A stretch of 64,000 nucleotides of DNA from Malachius bipustulatus (taxonomy: Eukaryota; Arthropoda; Insecta; Coleoptera; Melyridae). Shown here piece after piece: positions 1 through 12,106 of the stretch (its first letter is position 1; every line of letters starts with the position of its first letter). The notes under the pieces were generated by a model. That model had not been told where the DNA came from, did not search any database, and saw nothing but the letters and a program-made list of their open reading frames with translations. The stretch is from NCBI GenBank assembly GCA_910589415.1, contig OU342632.1:33927637-33991636 (forward strand), read 5' to 3'. A program made the translations under genes and the position numbers.

Positions 1-310
1 TTGAAAGCCTTTATAAAGGGTACAAAAGGACCAAAGAACTATTGGAGAAAAGAACTGAAAGTCCTAATAGGCCTATATACTGGGCACTGCAAGCTGGATC
101 ATCATCTGCCATCTGCACAGGATGGGCTTAGCGATCAGCGCTATGAATGATGAAACAGCAAACACGTCCTATGTGAGTGTCCCGCTTTGGGAAAGACGCT
201 AGACTACAAACCTTCGGGAGGGACTTTGTCACACCGGAGGAACGTTAACAATAGTCAAGATGGTCAGCTTCCTCAAAGAGGCTGACCTGATGGGGTAATG
301 TAGCACTAGC
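1..310 (+). mobile_element. Decayed 3' end of a non-LTR retrotransposon (RNase H/C-terminal region)
   Basis: Frame 1 reads GLYTGHCKLDHHL near 81-120. After frame changes it reads HVLCECPALGKT near 155-195 and RDFVTPEE near 221-243. This resembles the C-terminal RNase H and Cys/His tail of R1/Jockey-type reverse transcriptases, where a GH(C/F)xLxxHL motif precedes an HxLxxCPAL motif. The frame is broken by stops and at least two frameshifts, so the copy is dead. The 5' part lies outside the window. Assignment to a clade is inference from motif resemblance only. Confidence 0.55.
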
Positions 311-1166
311 ACGACTAGATGTGAGCCACAGTCGCAGTCTGATCCAATAAGGTAGAGAAAATAGAGAAAAACCGACGTAATGTAGTTCAATTAGAATTGG
401 GGGAGGAGAGGGGGGGGGTTGAGATGTTGCGGTCACTGGTCAGACGAGAACTTTTTAAGGTTCTTCCCACCCCTATCAGAGACATATCTACGTAGGTAGA
501 GGTCTAGAGGTGATATGAAATCTTGGTGGTATTGGTATAAATTATTTTTTCTAAAAAGTATCTTATATTTTCGTGTACTTATAGCAAAGCTAATTCAACA
601 AATTTTAAAAATAACTTGACAGTATCAAGAAGCATGAATCGTCGAAAAATTCCTAAAATTTATTGACAATAATAATAATTAGATAACTTTTATATATTTA
701 TAACATGGTTACCTAGGTACGTCCCAAGTTTCTCTCCAACAGTGTAACATTATTTATTTCGGACGTACATGGTAGGCTTAAACGCTCAGCTGACTAATTC
801 TAAAATCCAAATATTTGCTCGCATAAACACTCGCAGATTATAACGACAAGCAAAGTTAATGCTTAAATAAATCACGCAAGTTTGCTACGATTTAGGAATT
901 GTTAAACTTTCAGATAGAACCAACACTATAATAGCACCAGCAACTAACCTTTACGGGGTCCGGGGTATCAAAAATGATAAGATTCAAATTTTTAACTTTG
1001 AGCAAATATTGCATTATTAGATGGGAATCTATATTACCTAAACAATGACTTTGTATTTTAATTAAGACAGCAGCCGGACTAATAAAACGACGCGGTTCAG
1101 TCGATTCTTGGAGCTTGGAGCAGGGAGCTGAGAAGATCGTGTGCGTGTGGTGTGGTGACCTTTAAA
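311..1166. other. AT-rich upstream region of the sugar transporter
   Basis: No gene, tandem array or clear transposon is visible. It precedes the first coding exon of the transporter and may contain its promoter and 5' UTR, but no convincing core promoter was picked out. Confidence 0.3.
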
Positions 1167-4100
1167 ATGAAAGGTCCTGTTGAGCTTATTGTTGTTAACA
1201 ACGGGGTGAAACGTCAAGATGGAAAGGACGAGGAGGAGGAGAAAGAATGGTTTCAGATATTGGCTGTTATTATTAGTAAGTATCATTTTATTACCCAGAA
1301 AAATTTCATTAATGACAAAATAGAGCAGCAATGATATTGCAAAAATTGTAATAAAATCGCGTGCCGCTTGTGTACTTACGTATGTAAATTATTATAAAAA
1401 GAACGCATCTGCAGGTCAAAAGATACAAATTTCTTATGCAAGTAATTTCATTATTTAATCTAAATTCACATTGTTTATTGTTCAAATTGATTAATTAATT
1501 ACTGTTAATTAAATTGATAATGGATATGTTTATTGACCATGTCGCTATACTCAACAGAATTTGAATAAACAATCGCGACCTACGTTAGGTCAAATAATGT
1601 TTTATCAAAAAGAATCTCCTCGACCGGTTTCGGATAATTAACTCGCATCATCAGGACAGTTGTCAGCTTTTCATATTCCGCAACCTTAGGATATAACAAC
1701 ATTGATGGTGAGAAGACGTGATCAAACTACGATATGGGGTGGAGGGGATTATGATCCTATAATTGGTCAAAATTACTTTTCTTCAAACATACAGAAACAC
1801 ATACAAGTCGAATAGTGGTTAGTGGTTCAAAAGTTCAAAAACCCTCTTCTAAAGTGGAAAGGAATGACGTTAAAAAAAACTTCAATTCACTTCACTTCCC
1901 AAAAAGTCGACGCTTTACGTCGCTCAGTGTTCAAACAGAAAGTGCCCTATCGCTGCAGGTCTGACTGCCAACTCTGAGCGTCCTAGTTCTATCTCTCTTT
2001 TCCCGCAAAATTTTCACCAATTTGCAACACCATCTAGCCATTGTTGTTTTTATTTCAGATTCACCTTTACCCAATATTTTCATTCCAGTTCGTCGTACGG
2101 CTCGAATCTAATCTTTTAGTGAAAATTGCACCTTCTGCCAACAGCTCCTATCTCTGACAGAAAGCTGTTAAACGAGATATATCACCATCAAGTGTTTTAA
2201 TAATTTCCCTATTATAAGTAAAATTCACTTATTCACCTTTCGCATTTTTCGATGCTCTAAATTGAATATGGGACGAAGCTATTTGAACTACATATCAAAA
2301 TAATCAGAAAATTTTTCGGGATCTGTAGGTACTTTTCATTATGTCTGAAATACAATTTAGTTTCGTATAATTACCCCATATCATCGGGACAGTTGTCAGC
2401 TTTACAGCTTTACAGCGAAACTCAAATTCACTTCACTTCCTAAAGAGCCGACGCTTCACCTCGCTCGTCTCTTTCACTTACGCTCTTGTACAAAAATTTT
2501 CCCGTTTTGACCATTAATAACGGGGTTCGTTACGAACCTCGAAGTCGTTACCTTTTTTTTCTAAACGTTTTCAACTACTTTTCGTCTTGTGTTTCTGTAT
2601 GTTTGAATAAAAGAAATTTTAACCAGATTTTGGGCTCTTCTATGATGGGACTCTTCGATAGAATCATCCTTTTGATGTTCTTCATTTTCATTTAGGTTAG
2701 TCTTCTTGACGTTCTTCCTTAGTAAGCATATTCTCTGTCTCTAGGAAGTTTTTCATTCTCTTCTTCAGTGGAGTGGTATTCTTCTTGTTCTTCTTCACGG
2801 GGCTCTTCTTTTAAGTACAGGATTCTATTTTTTATATCATTCCTTATGATCCCCTTCATTCCGGTGGTGTCCTTCATGTCCTTCATGAGCTTTACGCCAT
2901 TCCAGAAAGTAACCGCAATTGAATTATTGCTTCCAAATTTCGGGTTCCTCCAATGTACCAGATCTTAGCAGATCTTCTAAGCAACTAGAGCACTAAAAGA
3001 GAACTACTCCACTTACACCTTCCCGACCATTTTTATAAATGCCAGAATGTCTTTCCGTGAGAGAAGTCTCATTGTTTCTTCTTGAAGTTCCTCTGACCCG
3101 AACATATTGAATCTGAGGCTACTCTAAAGGGTGCGTGCACACTGCACAGTGACAAGTAGCGCCCGTAGCGGACAAATTTGAATTTTGATAACAGAGTCCG
3201 CAAGGGGCGCTTTTTTTCAAGGTCGCATGCTGAATATGGTGCGTGCGCAATAGGGTACCTGTATTACCGACATTAACTAAACGCCAGTGTCGGTAATACA
3301 GGTTCCCTAGTAGTGGCAAGTAGCGCCCTTAACGGATAACTCGCGTTTCCTGCTTGACTTTATAAAAAATAAGATTTTGAGATATTCTTGCTTGTTTTCC
3401 CCGCTTATTTGGTCGAGCTTCGCCAATTTCAGATTCTCTCCTGCAGAATATCATTTTTGAGATGTTTTGCACAATTATGCTAAAATCGCGATATTCCAGG
3501 AGCCTGGCAATTTTCGACCAAGATAAAAAATTATTGAATTGATTGATGGAAGAGCTTCCACAACAGACTTACCAACCCACCATTTGCACCAATTTACAAC
3601 GTCTCGTCACGAGTTCTAATTATTGATGTGCAACTTTTTCGTCCTTCGTAATGGTATCAGTGTGTACATTTTTTTTTTCAGCTGCCCTCTCTCCTTCATG
3701 TTCGCCCTTGGCAATAAATATCTTCCCTTTTCCGTCCTACAAACATACCCAGCAAAAAAGGCCCATCAAAACCGAGTTCAATTTTCCCTTCACTGCCACT
3801 CATGGAAGCATCACAGACTGCCGCCGGCAGGCCAAGATTTTCCTTACGAAATCGCTGGGAAGCATACTAAATTAACAAAAGACCCACTTGAGGAAATTTT
3901 AACATTTGACACCTGTCACACTACCTCTGTTAACTGTCACCTGTCGCAATTTTATAACTTTCCAAACAAATACCTACCATAATAGCACTAATAAAATAGA
4001 AAATGCACTTGAGATTGCCAATGTAACATTTTTTTGACCGACTCGCTTTCTTATGTGTCTGTTCGGTACAAATTTTGCAATCGATTTTAAACAAACTTCC

Positions 4101-5821
4101 CGATGACCTAGAGACTTGAAACTTTAAGCATAGCTTAGAACTGGATGACAATGCAATTTTAACTTGCCTTCATGTTGTTCGGTTTTTCTGCTCATTACAA
4201 AAAAAATGTGACATAACATCAGCCAGAGCGCCAGTGAGAGAGAGCATCGGCAGAGCCAGCTGCCATGGGTCTCAAGCTCCACATGTCTCTGCACTGATCT
4301 CATCAAGATCTATAAAATCGGTTGCAAAATTTTATACAGATAAGACTCGAGAGCAATTTTAATTGCATAACAACATGATAAATTAAGCAAGACAAATGAT
4401 TATTTTTTAATGATATGGAAAGACACAATACATGATGTGGTCACTATTAATTCCGATTTTTTACTAATTTCACAGGTTGCATACCATCAATAACAGCGGG
4501 AATGTTGTTCGCTTGGAGCTCTCCATCAATAGTCAAGATATCAGAAGACAAAGTCAACTATGACATCACTCTGGACGAGGCATCATATTTCACGGTGATC
4601 CCCCCAGTAGCAGCCATCTTATTCTCGTTCGTCTTCTCCACGATGACAGACAAAATCGGTGTGAAGTACACCCTCCTCTCCATGGCGATTCCTCACACGA
4701 TCGCTTGGATTCTCATAGCTTCCGCCACATCGGTCTACGTTTTCTACGTCTCCAGGTTCTTAGCGGGAATGGCTGATGCTTGTTTCTTCGCCACGGTGCC
4801 AGCGTACATTGGAGAAATAACCACGCCGAAGGTGAGAGGATCGTGGGGGAACTGCATGACCTTCTTCATCTACTTCGGTCAATTCCTGGTCAATCTAATC
4901 GGGAGTTACTGCTCAATTCAAATGACAGCTTATATCTGCGTGACTCTACCTATCATATTCGCTGTAACATTCTACTTCATGCCTGAGAGTCCTTACTTCT
5001 TGATTATGCGAGGGCGGTATGAAGAAGCGAGGGAGGCTCTGAGAATGTTACGGAGGAAAGAGAATATTGATAAGGATTTCGCCGAGTTACAGCGGGACGT
5101 GGAGAGGCAGATGTCCGAGTCTGGTAGTTGGAGGGATTTGTTTGCTATTGAGAGTAACAGAAAGGCTTTATACTCGGGAGTGTTTCTGAGAACGTCTCAG
5201 CAATTGGGAGGGATAAGCACTTTCGCGGTTTATACCACGTATATTTTCCAGCAAGCCGGTGGGAATGTTGATGCGTCAACTTCTGCTATAGTTTACACAC
5301 TCCTGCTAACTATTATGAATTTCTGTGCGATTTTCACCCTGGATCGTTTAGGGAGGAAAAAGTCGTACCTCTACTCATTGCTATTCTGCGGGATTCTGCT
5401 TTTAGTAGAAGGGATTTATTTCTATCTAAAACAAGAAGTGCCCAGTATAGACTTATCAATGCTGAACTGGTTACCTATCGGTGGTATGGTAGTTTTTGTT
5501 GTTTTATATTCATTCGGTTTGGGGATCGTCCCTACTTTGATGATGGGGGAGTTATTCTCGGCGAGTATTAAAGGGAAAGGTCTCTGTATTCTCAATATAT
5601 GTTTTGGGTTAAACGTCTCAGTGATAACAAAAGTGTTTCACTTGTTGGAGACTAATGTTGGTCTGTACAGTCCCTTCCTGCTTTTCGCTGTCAGTTGCTT
5701 GATTTCCACAGTTTTAACCCTCTGGTTTGTACCGGAAACCAAAGGGAAGACATTGGAAGAAATTCAGCAATCACTGAAAAGTAAAAAGAAGGTCGATATA
5801 ATTAGTGCGATTGGAGCTTAG
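1167..5821 (+). CDS. MFS sugar transporter, facilitated trehalose transporter (Tret1)-like, 484 aa
   Basis: Two exons: 1167-1275 and 4476-5821. Exon 1 ends at a GTAAGT donor in phase 1, and exon 2 begins after a TTTCACAG acceptor. The joined frame continues as ...AVII-SCIPSITAGM..., the usual first transmembrane segment of insect Tret1-like carriers, which supports this start rather than the internal ATG at 4502. Sugar-porter family hallmarks follow in order: D-K-x-G after TM2 (about residue 95), R-F-L-A-G (about 130), PESP (206-209), QQLGG in TM7 (278-282), DRLGRKK (from 326) and PETKG at the C-terminus (456-460). Length is normal for the family. It probably moves trehalose or a hexose by facilitated diffusion across the plasma membrane; the exact substrate cannot be read from sequence. 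A possible AATAAA poly(A) signal lies at 6072-6077. The 3.2 kb intron is full of repeats. Confidence 0.9.
1540..2480 (-). repeat. Intronic repeat with hammerhead-like GACCGGTTTCG core, two partial copies
   Basis: On the minus strand around 1670-1619 the sequence holds CTGATGA, then CGAAACCGGTC. A second, more decayed copy near 2400-2355 has CGATGATATGGGG then CGAAAC. Both are followed on the plus strand by the shared words ACAGTTGTCAGCTTT and CAATTCACTTCACTTCC. The words CTGATGA and GAAAC are the conserved halves of a hammerhead ribozyme core, but stems I and II do not pair well here. This looks like a decayed retroelement terminus. A related copy sits at about 31141-31200. Confidence 0.4.
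3252..3308. repeat. Palindromic hairpin element with CTGTATTACCGACA arms
   Basis: The arms AGGGTACCTGTATTACCGACA and its near-exact reverse complement are separated by about 16 bases. A near-identical hairpin lies at 13576-13636 and one half at about 7690-7728. It sits in the intron of the sugar transporter. Confidence 0.7.
4030..4150 (-). repeat. Dispersed repeat shared with 24940-25090
   Basis: Read on the minus strand it contains GTCATCCAGTTCTAAGCTAT, AAAGTTTCAAG, CATCGGGAAG, AAATCGATTGCAAAATTTG and CCGAACAGAC in that order. The copy at 24940-25090 (+) has the same words, with the GAACAGAC block at both ends, implying a tandem or permuted unit of about 130 bp. Confidence 0.65.
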
Positions 5822-6664
5822 GGGGTTTTATTGATTGTTAATTTTACAAAAATTAGTCAAAAATGTTTTGTACTTGTAAGACTATGTTAACAACGGCTGT
5901 GTGGTAAAATTACATTAAAAGTCATTTTCAAGTATTTCTGAATAGTTAATAAGCAGTGATGAGTTATTTATAATTTATTTTTTTATTGCTTTATATTAGA
6001 TTTGTTTGTATAGGTAATTAGGTGTTATTTGTAATGTTTGTGGTATTTAGTTTTTTATTTATTAGTGCTCGAATAAATAATTTTATAAATTAATTTGTTT
6101 TTAATACATTAACATAACACTCTCACTACTTTAATAAGATTACACTTTAATAAGATGAAAGTAATCAGTCTCGTTAGAAAAGAGCACGAATCTCGGGTGG
6201 GGCAGTTTATGTTTGTCGAACGCATATAAGCAATACCGATATAATTGGTCGTTTTTATACAAGGTGTTGGTTAAACATAGGGCAAAAGTTGAAGGGATTA
6301 TTCTGAGAATATTTTGTCCTTTGATTATTTTTGAAAATCCGATTCATTTCGATGTGTTGAATAAAGTTGTTCGAATTTGAATTTAATATTTTTTGAATAT
6401 CTAAAAATTGGCTAATCAGAATAAATCGAAATTTTTTACAGTTATTGTACAAATTGAAATACGTGATTTGAAACTTCCAATGAAAAATTCTTCAATTCAG
6501 TGGGGGAGATCTGGGTTTGTCATTACTTTTTTTAATAATTTCTACGCTACTGACTTTAATGCAAATATAACATTTTTGATAGATGCCTCGTGTTATTTAG
6601 AGGAGAAAAGTCATCCTACGTTTTTGTTGTGCAAGGCACTGTTTCCAAGATATTCCACTATGTA

Positions 6665-7545
6665 TACAGGGTGTCCCAGCTTATTCGAAGCGGTCTCTGT
6701 AGGCCAAACGATTGATTTTTTTCAAAAAAAAATTGCAAATTCAAGTACAGGATCACAATGGCCATAATTTAAAATTATTTTGGAGTATACAGAGTGTCCC
6801 ATATGAGAGTGGCATATCAAAGTTATGTTTTTTTAAATGGAATGCGCCTATGTTATTGCATTTTTAGAGTGTCTTAAAAGAGAAAATAAGATTGGCTTTT
6901 ACAGTTGGTGTTTAAATTCAGAAGTTTTTGAGTTATAAACAAGTGAAAATCGTCATTTTTCAAGTTCAAGGCCCTGTACAACGAGAACGGCTGAATATAG
7001 AGAAAAACGGCTTACATGTCCCTATTTTAACTTTTCATGTACTATCCTATGATGCAGATGAAATGTTTATACAGGGTGATAAAAAATTAGAAAAATTCTG
7101 AGATTTCCCCACGCGTCGCCAAATAAAAAAATCAAAGAAAGCACAAATGTTTCTACACCATAGGATAGTACATAAAAAGTTAAAATAGGGACATGTAAGC
7201 CGTTTTTCTCTATCTTGAACCGTTTTCGTTGTACAGGGCCTTGAACTTGAAAAATGACGATTTTCACTTGTTTATAACTCAAAAACTTCTGAATTTAAAC
7301 ACCAACTGTAAAAGCCAATCTTATTTTCTCTTCTCAGACAATCTAAAAATGCAATAACATAGGCGCATTCCATTTAAAAAAACATAACTTTGATACGCCA
7401 CTCTCATATGGGACACTCTGGATACTTCAAAATAATTTTAAATTATGGCCATTGTGATTCTGTACTTGAATTTTCAAAAAGTTTTTTGAAAAAGTCCATC
7501 GTTTGGCCTACAGAGACCGCTTCGAATAAGCTGGGACACCCTGTA
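6665..7545. mobile_element. Long palindromic foldback element, CAGGGTGTCCC termini
   Basis: Two arms of roughly 400 bp are near-perfect reverse complements. They start TACAGGGTGTCCCAGC at the left and end GCTGGGACACCCTGTA at the right, with TA at both edges. A short spacer near 7070-7140 carries another TACAGGGTG word. There is no open reading frame for a transposase. An internal module, GAGTTATAAACAAGTGAAAAT, recurs in the foldbacks at 28458 and about 40 kb. It is probably a non-autonomous DNA element. Confidence 0.75.
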
Positions 7546-8280
7546 TTATATAGGAACCCGTAAAAGGTAATAGAATAATAATTATTATTAAAGTATGAGT
7601 GGATATTAAGGTCCTTAAAACACGCGCTTGGTGTGCTCGAAATAAAGCAAGTGTTTTTAATTAAAACCTCCTTAATTAAAATTAGTATAACCCTAGTAAG
7701 CGTTAGCGTCGGTAATGCAGGTTCCCTAATTTCCTACATCAAAAACACGTCACTAGCGCAGTAGCTTTAGTGGCAGTTTGCTGCACTATGTAGCATATTG
7801 AATCCTATTGAATATGTAGCATATCCATCCTGAAATCTTACCTTATCTAAGGTATAGCGCTACAGCGCCGATAAGTTCACCAAATAATAAATTCATGTCT
7901 GTGATTTTTCAGTATCTGAGAAAAAACCACATATTAAAATAGCTACCCCGTCAAGTTTTAATAAGTTTCTAATTATCTTCACGCGAATAAAATCAACTTT
8001 ACAATTTCAAAGACAAAGATACCAGCAATACCATCCTCAAAACATGCAATGCGCATGCGAGTATCGGCACTCTAGCAGGGGCTCAAAGCAAATATGAAAG
8101 TGATATTTTATAACCTAACTTTTATTTACGAAGTTTGTTGTGTTGTGTATGTATTTTGGATTGTGATTTATGGATTTACATTTACTAACTTTAATATTTG
8201 AAATGAAAACGATCTCAAAATGAATAAAATACGTCGATAAAAATCAAATAAAGATTTATAAGAAAATAAATGATAAAATA
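7546..8280. other. Intergenic, AT-rich; contains half a GTCGGTAATnCAGG hairpin
   Basis: The half hairpin lies at about 7690-7728. The remainder, to the SDR start at 8281, has no recognisable feature and probably contains the SDR promoter and 5' UTR. Confidence 0.3.
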
Positions 8281-10001
8281 ATGTTTAAGTTCGCCAAAAG
8301 TATACCTAAACCTGTAATAATTGGAAGCGCCCTAGCTGCTACATTTGGTTTTGCCTGTCTTACCAAGTAAGTAAGAAACAAGTACACTTAATTGCTTAAA
8401 GCTTGCGTATCGTTATTATTCTTCTCTTCAGGGAATGGACTGGTGGTGATGTATATCGCAGAGATGTTTTGGCCACAGACAAAGTGGCCATAGTCACGGG
8501 GGCCAATACTGGAATAGGCAAGGAAGTTGCCTGGGAACTCGCCAGACGAGGCGCTAAAGTTTATATGGCATGTCGGGACTTGCAACGTTGTGAAAAAGTA
8601 AATATTGAATTATTCCCCTCCACTAGCCCCCCTTCAACAATTTCGGTCATTTTCTTGAAATTTCAGGGAAAAAAAACTTAATCTGACTAATGACTTGACT
8701 TAGTGGAGAGGGGCTAGTAGAGGGGAAGGTTATTCTAGTTGCTAAAGTGCAAATTTGCCATGAGGTCTGTAGGAAACTAACCAAGACTAAGAACTGTAGT
8801 AATGACAGTAAATTCAGAAACAACAGGCTTGTCATTCGATAATTACACCTACACCGCTTTCTAATTTCAGGCGAGAGTAGAAATCGTATTGGACACAAAA
8901 AATAAATATGTGTACTGTCGCAAATGTGACCTAGCCTCTTTGAATTCCATAAGGGAGTTTGTTGAAAAATTCAAAGAGAAAGAGAAGAAACTGGACATAC
9001 TGATCAACAACGCCGGCGTCATGAGACCCCCCAAATCGAAAACGAAAGACGGTTTTGAACTGCAATTGGGAGTTAATCACATGGGACATTACTTATTGAC
9101 CCGTCTCTTATTAGATTGTCTGAAGGTAAGATCATGTTCAGGGTGTATCCAAGACAGAATGGGTCTTTCAATTTTCATCGAATAAAGCATTATTAAGTTT
9201 TCAGGAGTCGGCTCCCAGTCGGATAGTAAACGTTTCCAGTGTAGCCCATTTGAAAGGTCAAATCAACTTCCAAGACTTGAATAGCGATACCAAATACGAC
9301 CCTGCTGAGGCTTACTATCAGAGTAAGCTGGCTAACGTGTTATTCACCAGAGAACTAGCGAGGCGTCTGAAAGGTGGGTAGATTATCATGTTTGCTCAGT
9401 TAAAGCCGATCGTTGTTTAGGTACCGGAGTAACGGCCAATGCAATAGATCCGGGACTGGTCGATACGGAGATTATTCGACACATGAAATTCTACAACAGC
9501 TGGATGGCTGCGATACTGATCAAACCGTTCGCTTGGCCTTTCATCAAGAGCCCCAAACAGGGGGCCCAGACGATTCTGTACGCCGCTTTGGATCCCAATC
9601 TGGAGAACGTCTCTGGAGAATATTTCCGGTTAGTTTGGTTTTTATTTTTCAGGCGGTTCTCAAATATCGACACATAGAAATTCTTTAAAGAAAGTCAAGT
9701 TTAGGCCCATTAAAGAATTTTTCAAATACAAAATATAACAAATCAAGCATCGCGATTTCAAGTCAACATTTTTTTTTAAGCAAATAAGAACTGTTCCAAT
9801 CCAGACCAGTAGGGCCACTATTTATAATATTCTATGGGAAGATATTTTGAACCATCTGCTAAATCTTTGATCTTTTTTTTTAATAATATTTAATTTTTCA
9901 GCGACTATAAAAAGACTGAAGTTAGTGAAAAAGCCAGAGATGATTCGACAGCTGCCTGGCTTTGGGTGGTTAGTGAAAAGTGGACCAAGTTGAATATTTA
10001 A
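8281..10001 (+). CDS. Short-chain dehydrogenase, retinol dehydrogenase 11/12/13-like, 327 aa
   Basis: Six exons: 8281-8366, 8432-8597, 8871-9125, 9205-9373, 9421-9628 and 9902-10001. All introns are GT-AG and the phases close exactly. Residues 1-27 are a hydrophobic N-terminal anchor. The cofactor motif TGANTGIG is at 51-58, NNAG at 130-133, the catalytic Ser in NVSS at about 181, and YxxxK at Tyr206/Lys210. These are the classical SDR tetrad elements, so the enzyme should be catalytically competent and use NADP(H) or NAD(H). Members of this branch act on retinal/retinol or lipid aldehydes at the endoplasmic reticulum or mitochondrial membrane; the substrate here is inferred. The gene converges on the SDR at 11599-10085 with 83 bp between stop codons. 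The last two introns match that gene in position and phase, indicating common origin. Confidence 0.93.
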
Positions 10002-10084
10002 TTAAGCACTGTTGAGTTAAAAAAATTTATAAGTAAATATTGTAACATAGACCTCGAATTATTATAATTTTTAAGAGTTTCATT

Positions 10085-11599
10085 TTACTGCCCAATCTCT
10101 GACACATCATCAGCTTCTACGGGTTGTGGCTGAGAGGTACCGAAAGCCTTCACGAATTCCCTGTTGGAATCGATTTCGAGAATTCCACAAGTCTTCTGAT
10201 ATAACAGATGGGTTAAACTTGTATCTGCTGCCGCTTCCGGTTGGTCAGTCATCTCACACTCGCTGAAAAAACAACATTAAATAAGCTCGCTTCTCTCAAG
10301 ATTTCAAGTATAATAATAACTTAAATTAACCCACCTGAAATAATACCCGCTAATCTGTCTCAGAGAGCCTTCCACGGCCAAATAAACGATCGTCTGGCAA
10401 CCCTGAGTTGGATTCTTCATGAACAACCACATCCAGGGCCACATTATCAAACGGGTCATCAGCGATTTCCGCATGTTTGAATTCCTGAGATGCCGGGTTC
10501 CTCTCACTAGACCCGGATCGGCGCAGTTGAAAGTTATCTTGGTTCCTGAAAATCGCGAATTTTACAAGAGGAAGAGAGGTAAAGAGACGATCCTTACCCT
10601 TGCACAGCTCCGCCATTTGTTTGGTGAATAGAGCCAAGGCGAGCTTGCTTTGCGAGAAGACTTCATGTTCGTCGTATTTCAATTCGCAGTTGAGGTTCTC
10701 CAGGTTTATTTTGCCGTTGTATTGTGCCTGCGCCTCGACGTTTATAACTCTTCCGTTATCCGACTTGTTCAGTAATCGTAAGAGCAGGTGGGTCAGCAAG
10801 AAAGGTCCTGCGTGGAAAAAATTATTTACAAAACTTTCGTATTATTATAGATATAAAAGAAGAATGATTTGAAGGAGAAAACATACCAAAATAGTTTGTG
10901 GCCATGGTCATTTCGAACCCACCAGAGGTTCTCTTGTAAGGATGAAATATGACCCCAGCGTTGTTTATTAAAACGTCGATTTTCTCGTATTCGTTCTCAA
11001 TTTGGTTGACGAACTCTCTGATGCTGGCCGGTTCAGAAATGTCCAGCAGTTTTACAACAACTTTAGCATCGGGGACTCTGGTTTTTATGTACTCCAGGGC
11101 TGTCTTTCCGGTTGCTACCTGTCTCGATGTTATTATGATGTGACCACCTTAAATATGATAACACTCGTTAAAGTTAATAAACGAAGGTTTATAAAATAAA
11201 TGAAAATACCTCTTTTAGCCAATTGGACTGCTGTTTCTTGTCCTAGTCCGCTAGTTCCACCAGTGATGATGATGTTTTTGCCATCGACTCTGTCCGGACT
11301 TACGCATTTTGCACCTCCCACATATAATCTGGGAAAATTGAAGACCTTGTTAGAAATTTCTTTAATAAGTTTGTTACTGTTTTCGCAATTAATCAGAATT
11401 CTCTATATAATTGTTAGAATTCCATCTGCGATGATGAAAAATTTATTTTTTTCAAAAAATTGATCTCAAAATTTAGTTCAAAAATTACTAATCAAAAAAT
11501 TGCTCACCTTATGGCCGAGAGGACAGTTATGATGAGAGAAATCAAGTAAGGCCACCAGCTTTGTGTAAAGACATCAAAATCTTTTAAAAAATCTTCCAT
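10085..11599 (-). CDS. SDR-family retinol-dehydrogenase-like protein lacking catalytic Ser and Tyr, 356 aa
   Basis: Six exons on the minus strand: 11599-11508, 11328-11210, 11147-10887, 10807-10598, 10545-10335 and 10262-10085, all GT-AG with matching phases. It has an N-terminal hydrophobic segment (about 16-30), the cofactor motif TGGTSGLG at 53-60 and NNAG at 132-135. The segment equivalent to NVSS in the neighbouring SDR reads NVEA (180-183), so the catalytic Ser is Ala. The YxxxK motif reads FSQSK, with Phe208 in place of Tyr and Lys212 kept. The frame is otherwise clean, with no internal stops, so this is more likely a constrained pseudoenzyme than a pseudogene. A roughly 55-residue C-terminal tail after SGYYF is acidic at its end and has no clear counterpart in the neighbour. 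Function is unknown; cofactor binding is plausible. Confidence 0.9.
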
Positions 11600-11941
11600 A
11601 TCGAACTTACAAATTTATCAATGACAATAATAATAGTTCAAAACACAGCCAAAAAGTATCTTGTTGATTGAAAAGGAAGTGCATTTGTTTTACACCCAGA
11701 TCTCTTAATTATTAATTATTATTTCAATTGACAGGATGTACTACTTATTTAAATTTAAATCTGGTGCGATTTGTGCTGCGATTGATAGCTAAAAAGATTC
11801 CTTGTTTTTGTTTGAGTATTTTGGACACTGATTATGCTACCGTGTAATAGATGGCGCTAAACAAATTTTAGTAGATTTCTTCATTAACGATACGTTATTT
11901 TAACTTTATCTGTGTTGTTGCCAGCTCTACTTCATTTCGGA
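11600..11941. other. Upstream region of the minus-strand SDR
   Basis: AT-rich with no recognisable gene or repeat. It probably holds the promoter of the divergent minus-strand gene. Confidence 0.3.
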
Positions 11942-12106
11942 GGTATTCACGAGGTTCGTAAAATGCGTGTAATTTTACGAAATCATCACTTCGTATTATA
12001 CTTCAGATGAACGATCAGAATAATTGTTAAATTTTTGATAAAATTACGAACTGACATGATTTCGTAAAACTACACACATTTTATGAACCTCGTGAACGTG
12101 AATACC
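11942..12106. mobile_element. MITE-like inverted repeat, 165 bp
   Basis: Left end GGTATTCACGAGGTTCGTAA and right end (reverse complement) GGTATTCACGTTCACGAGGTT pair over about 45 bp. The pairing includes TTTTACGAAATCAT and one 6-bp indel (GTTCAC). There is no coding potential. Confidence 0.65.
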
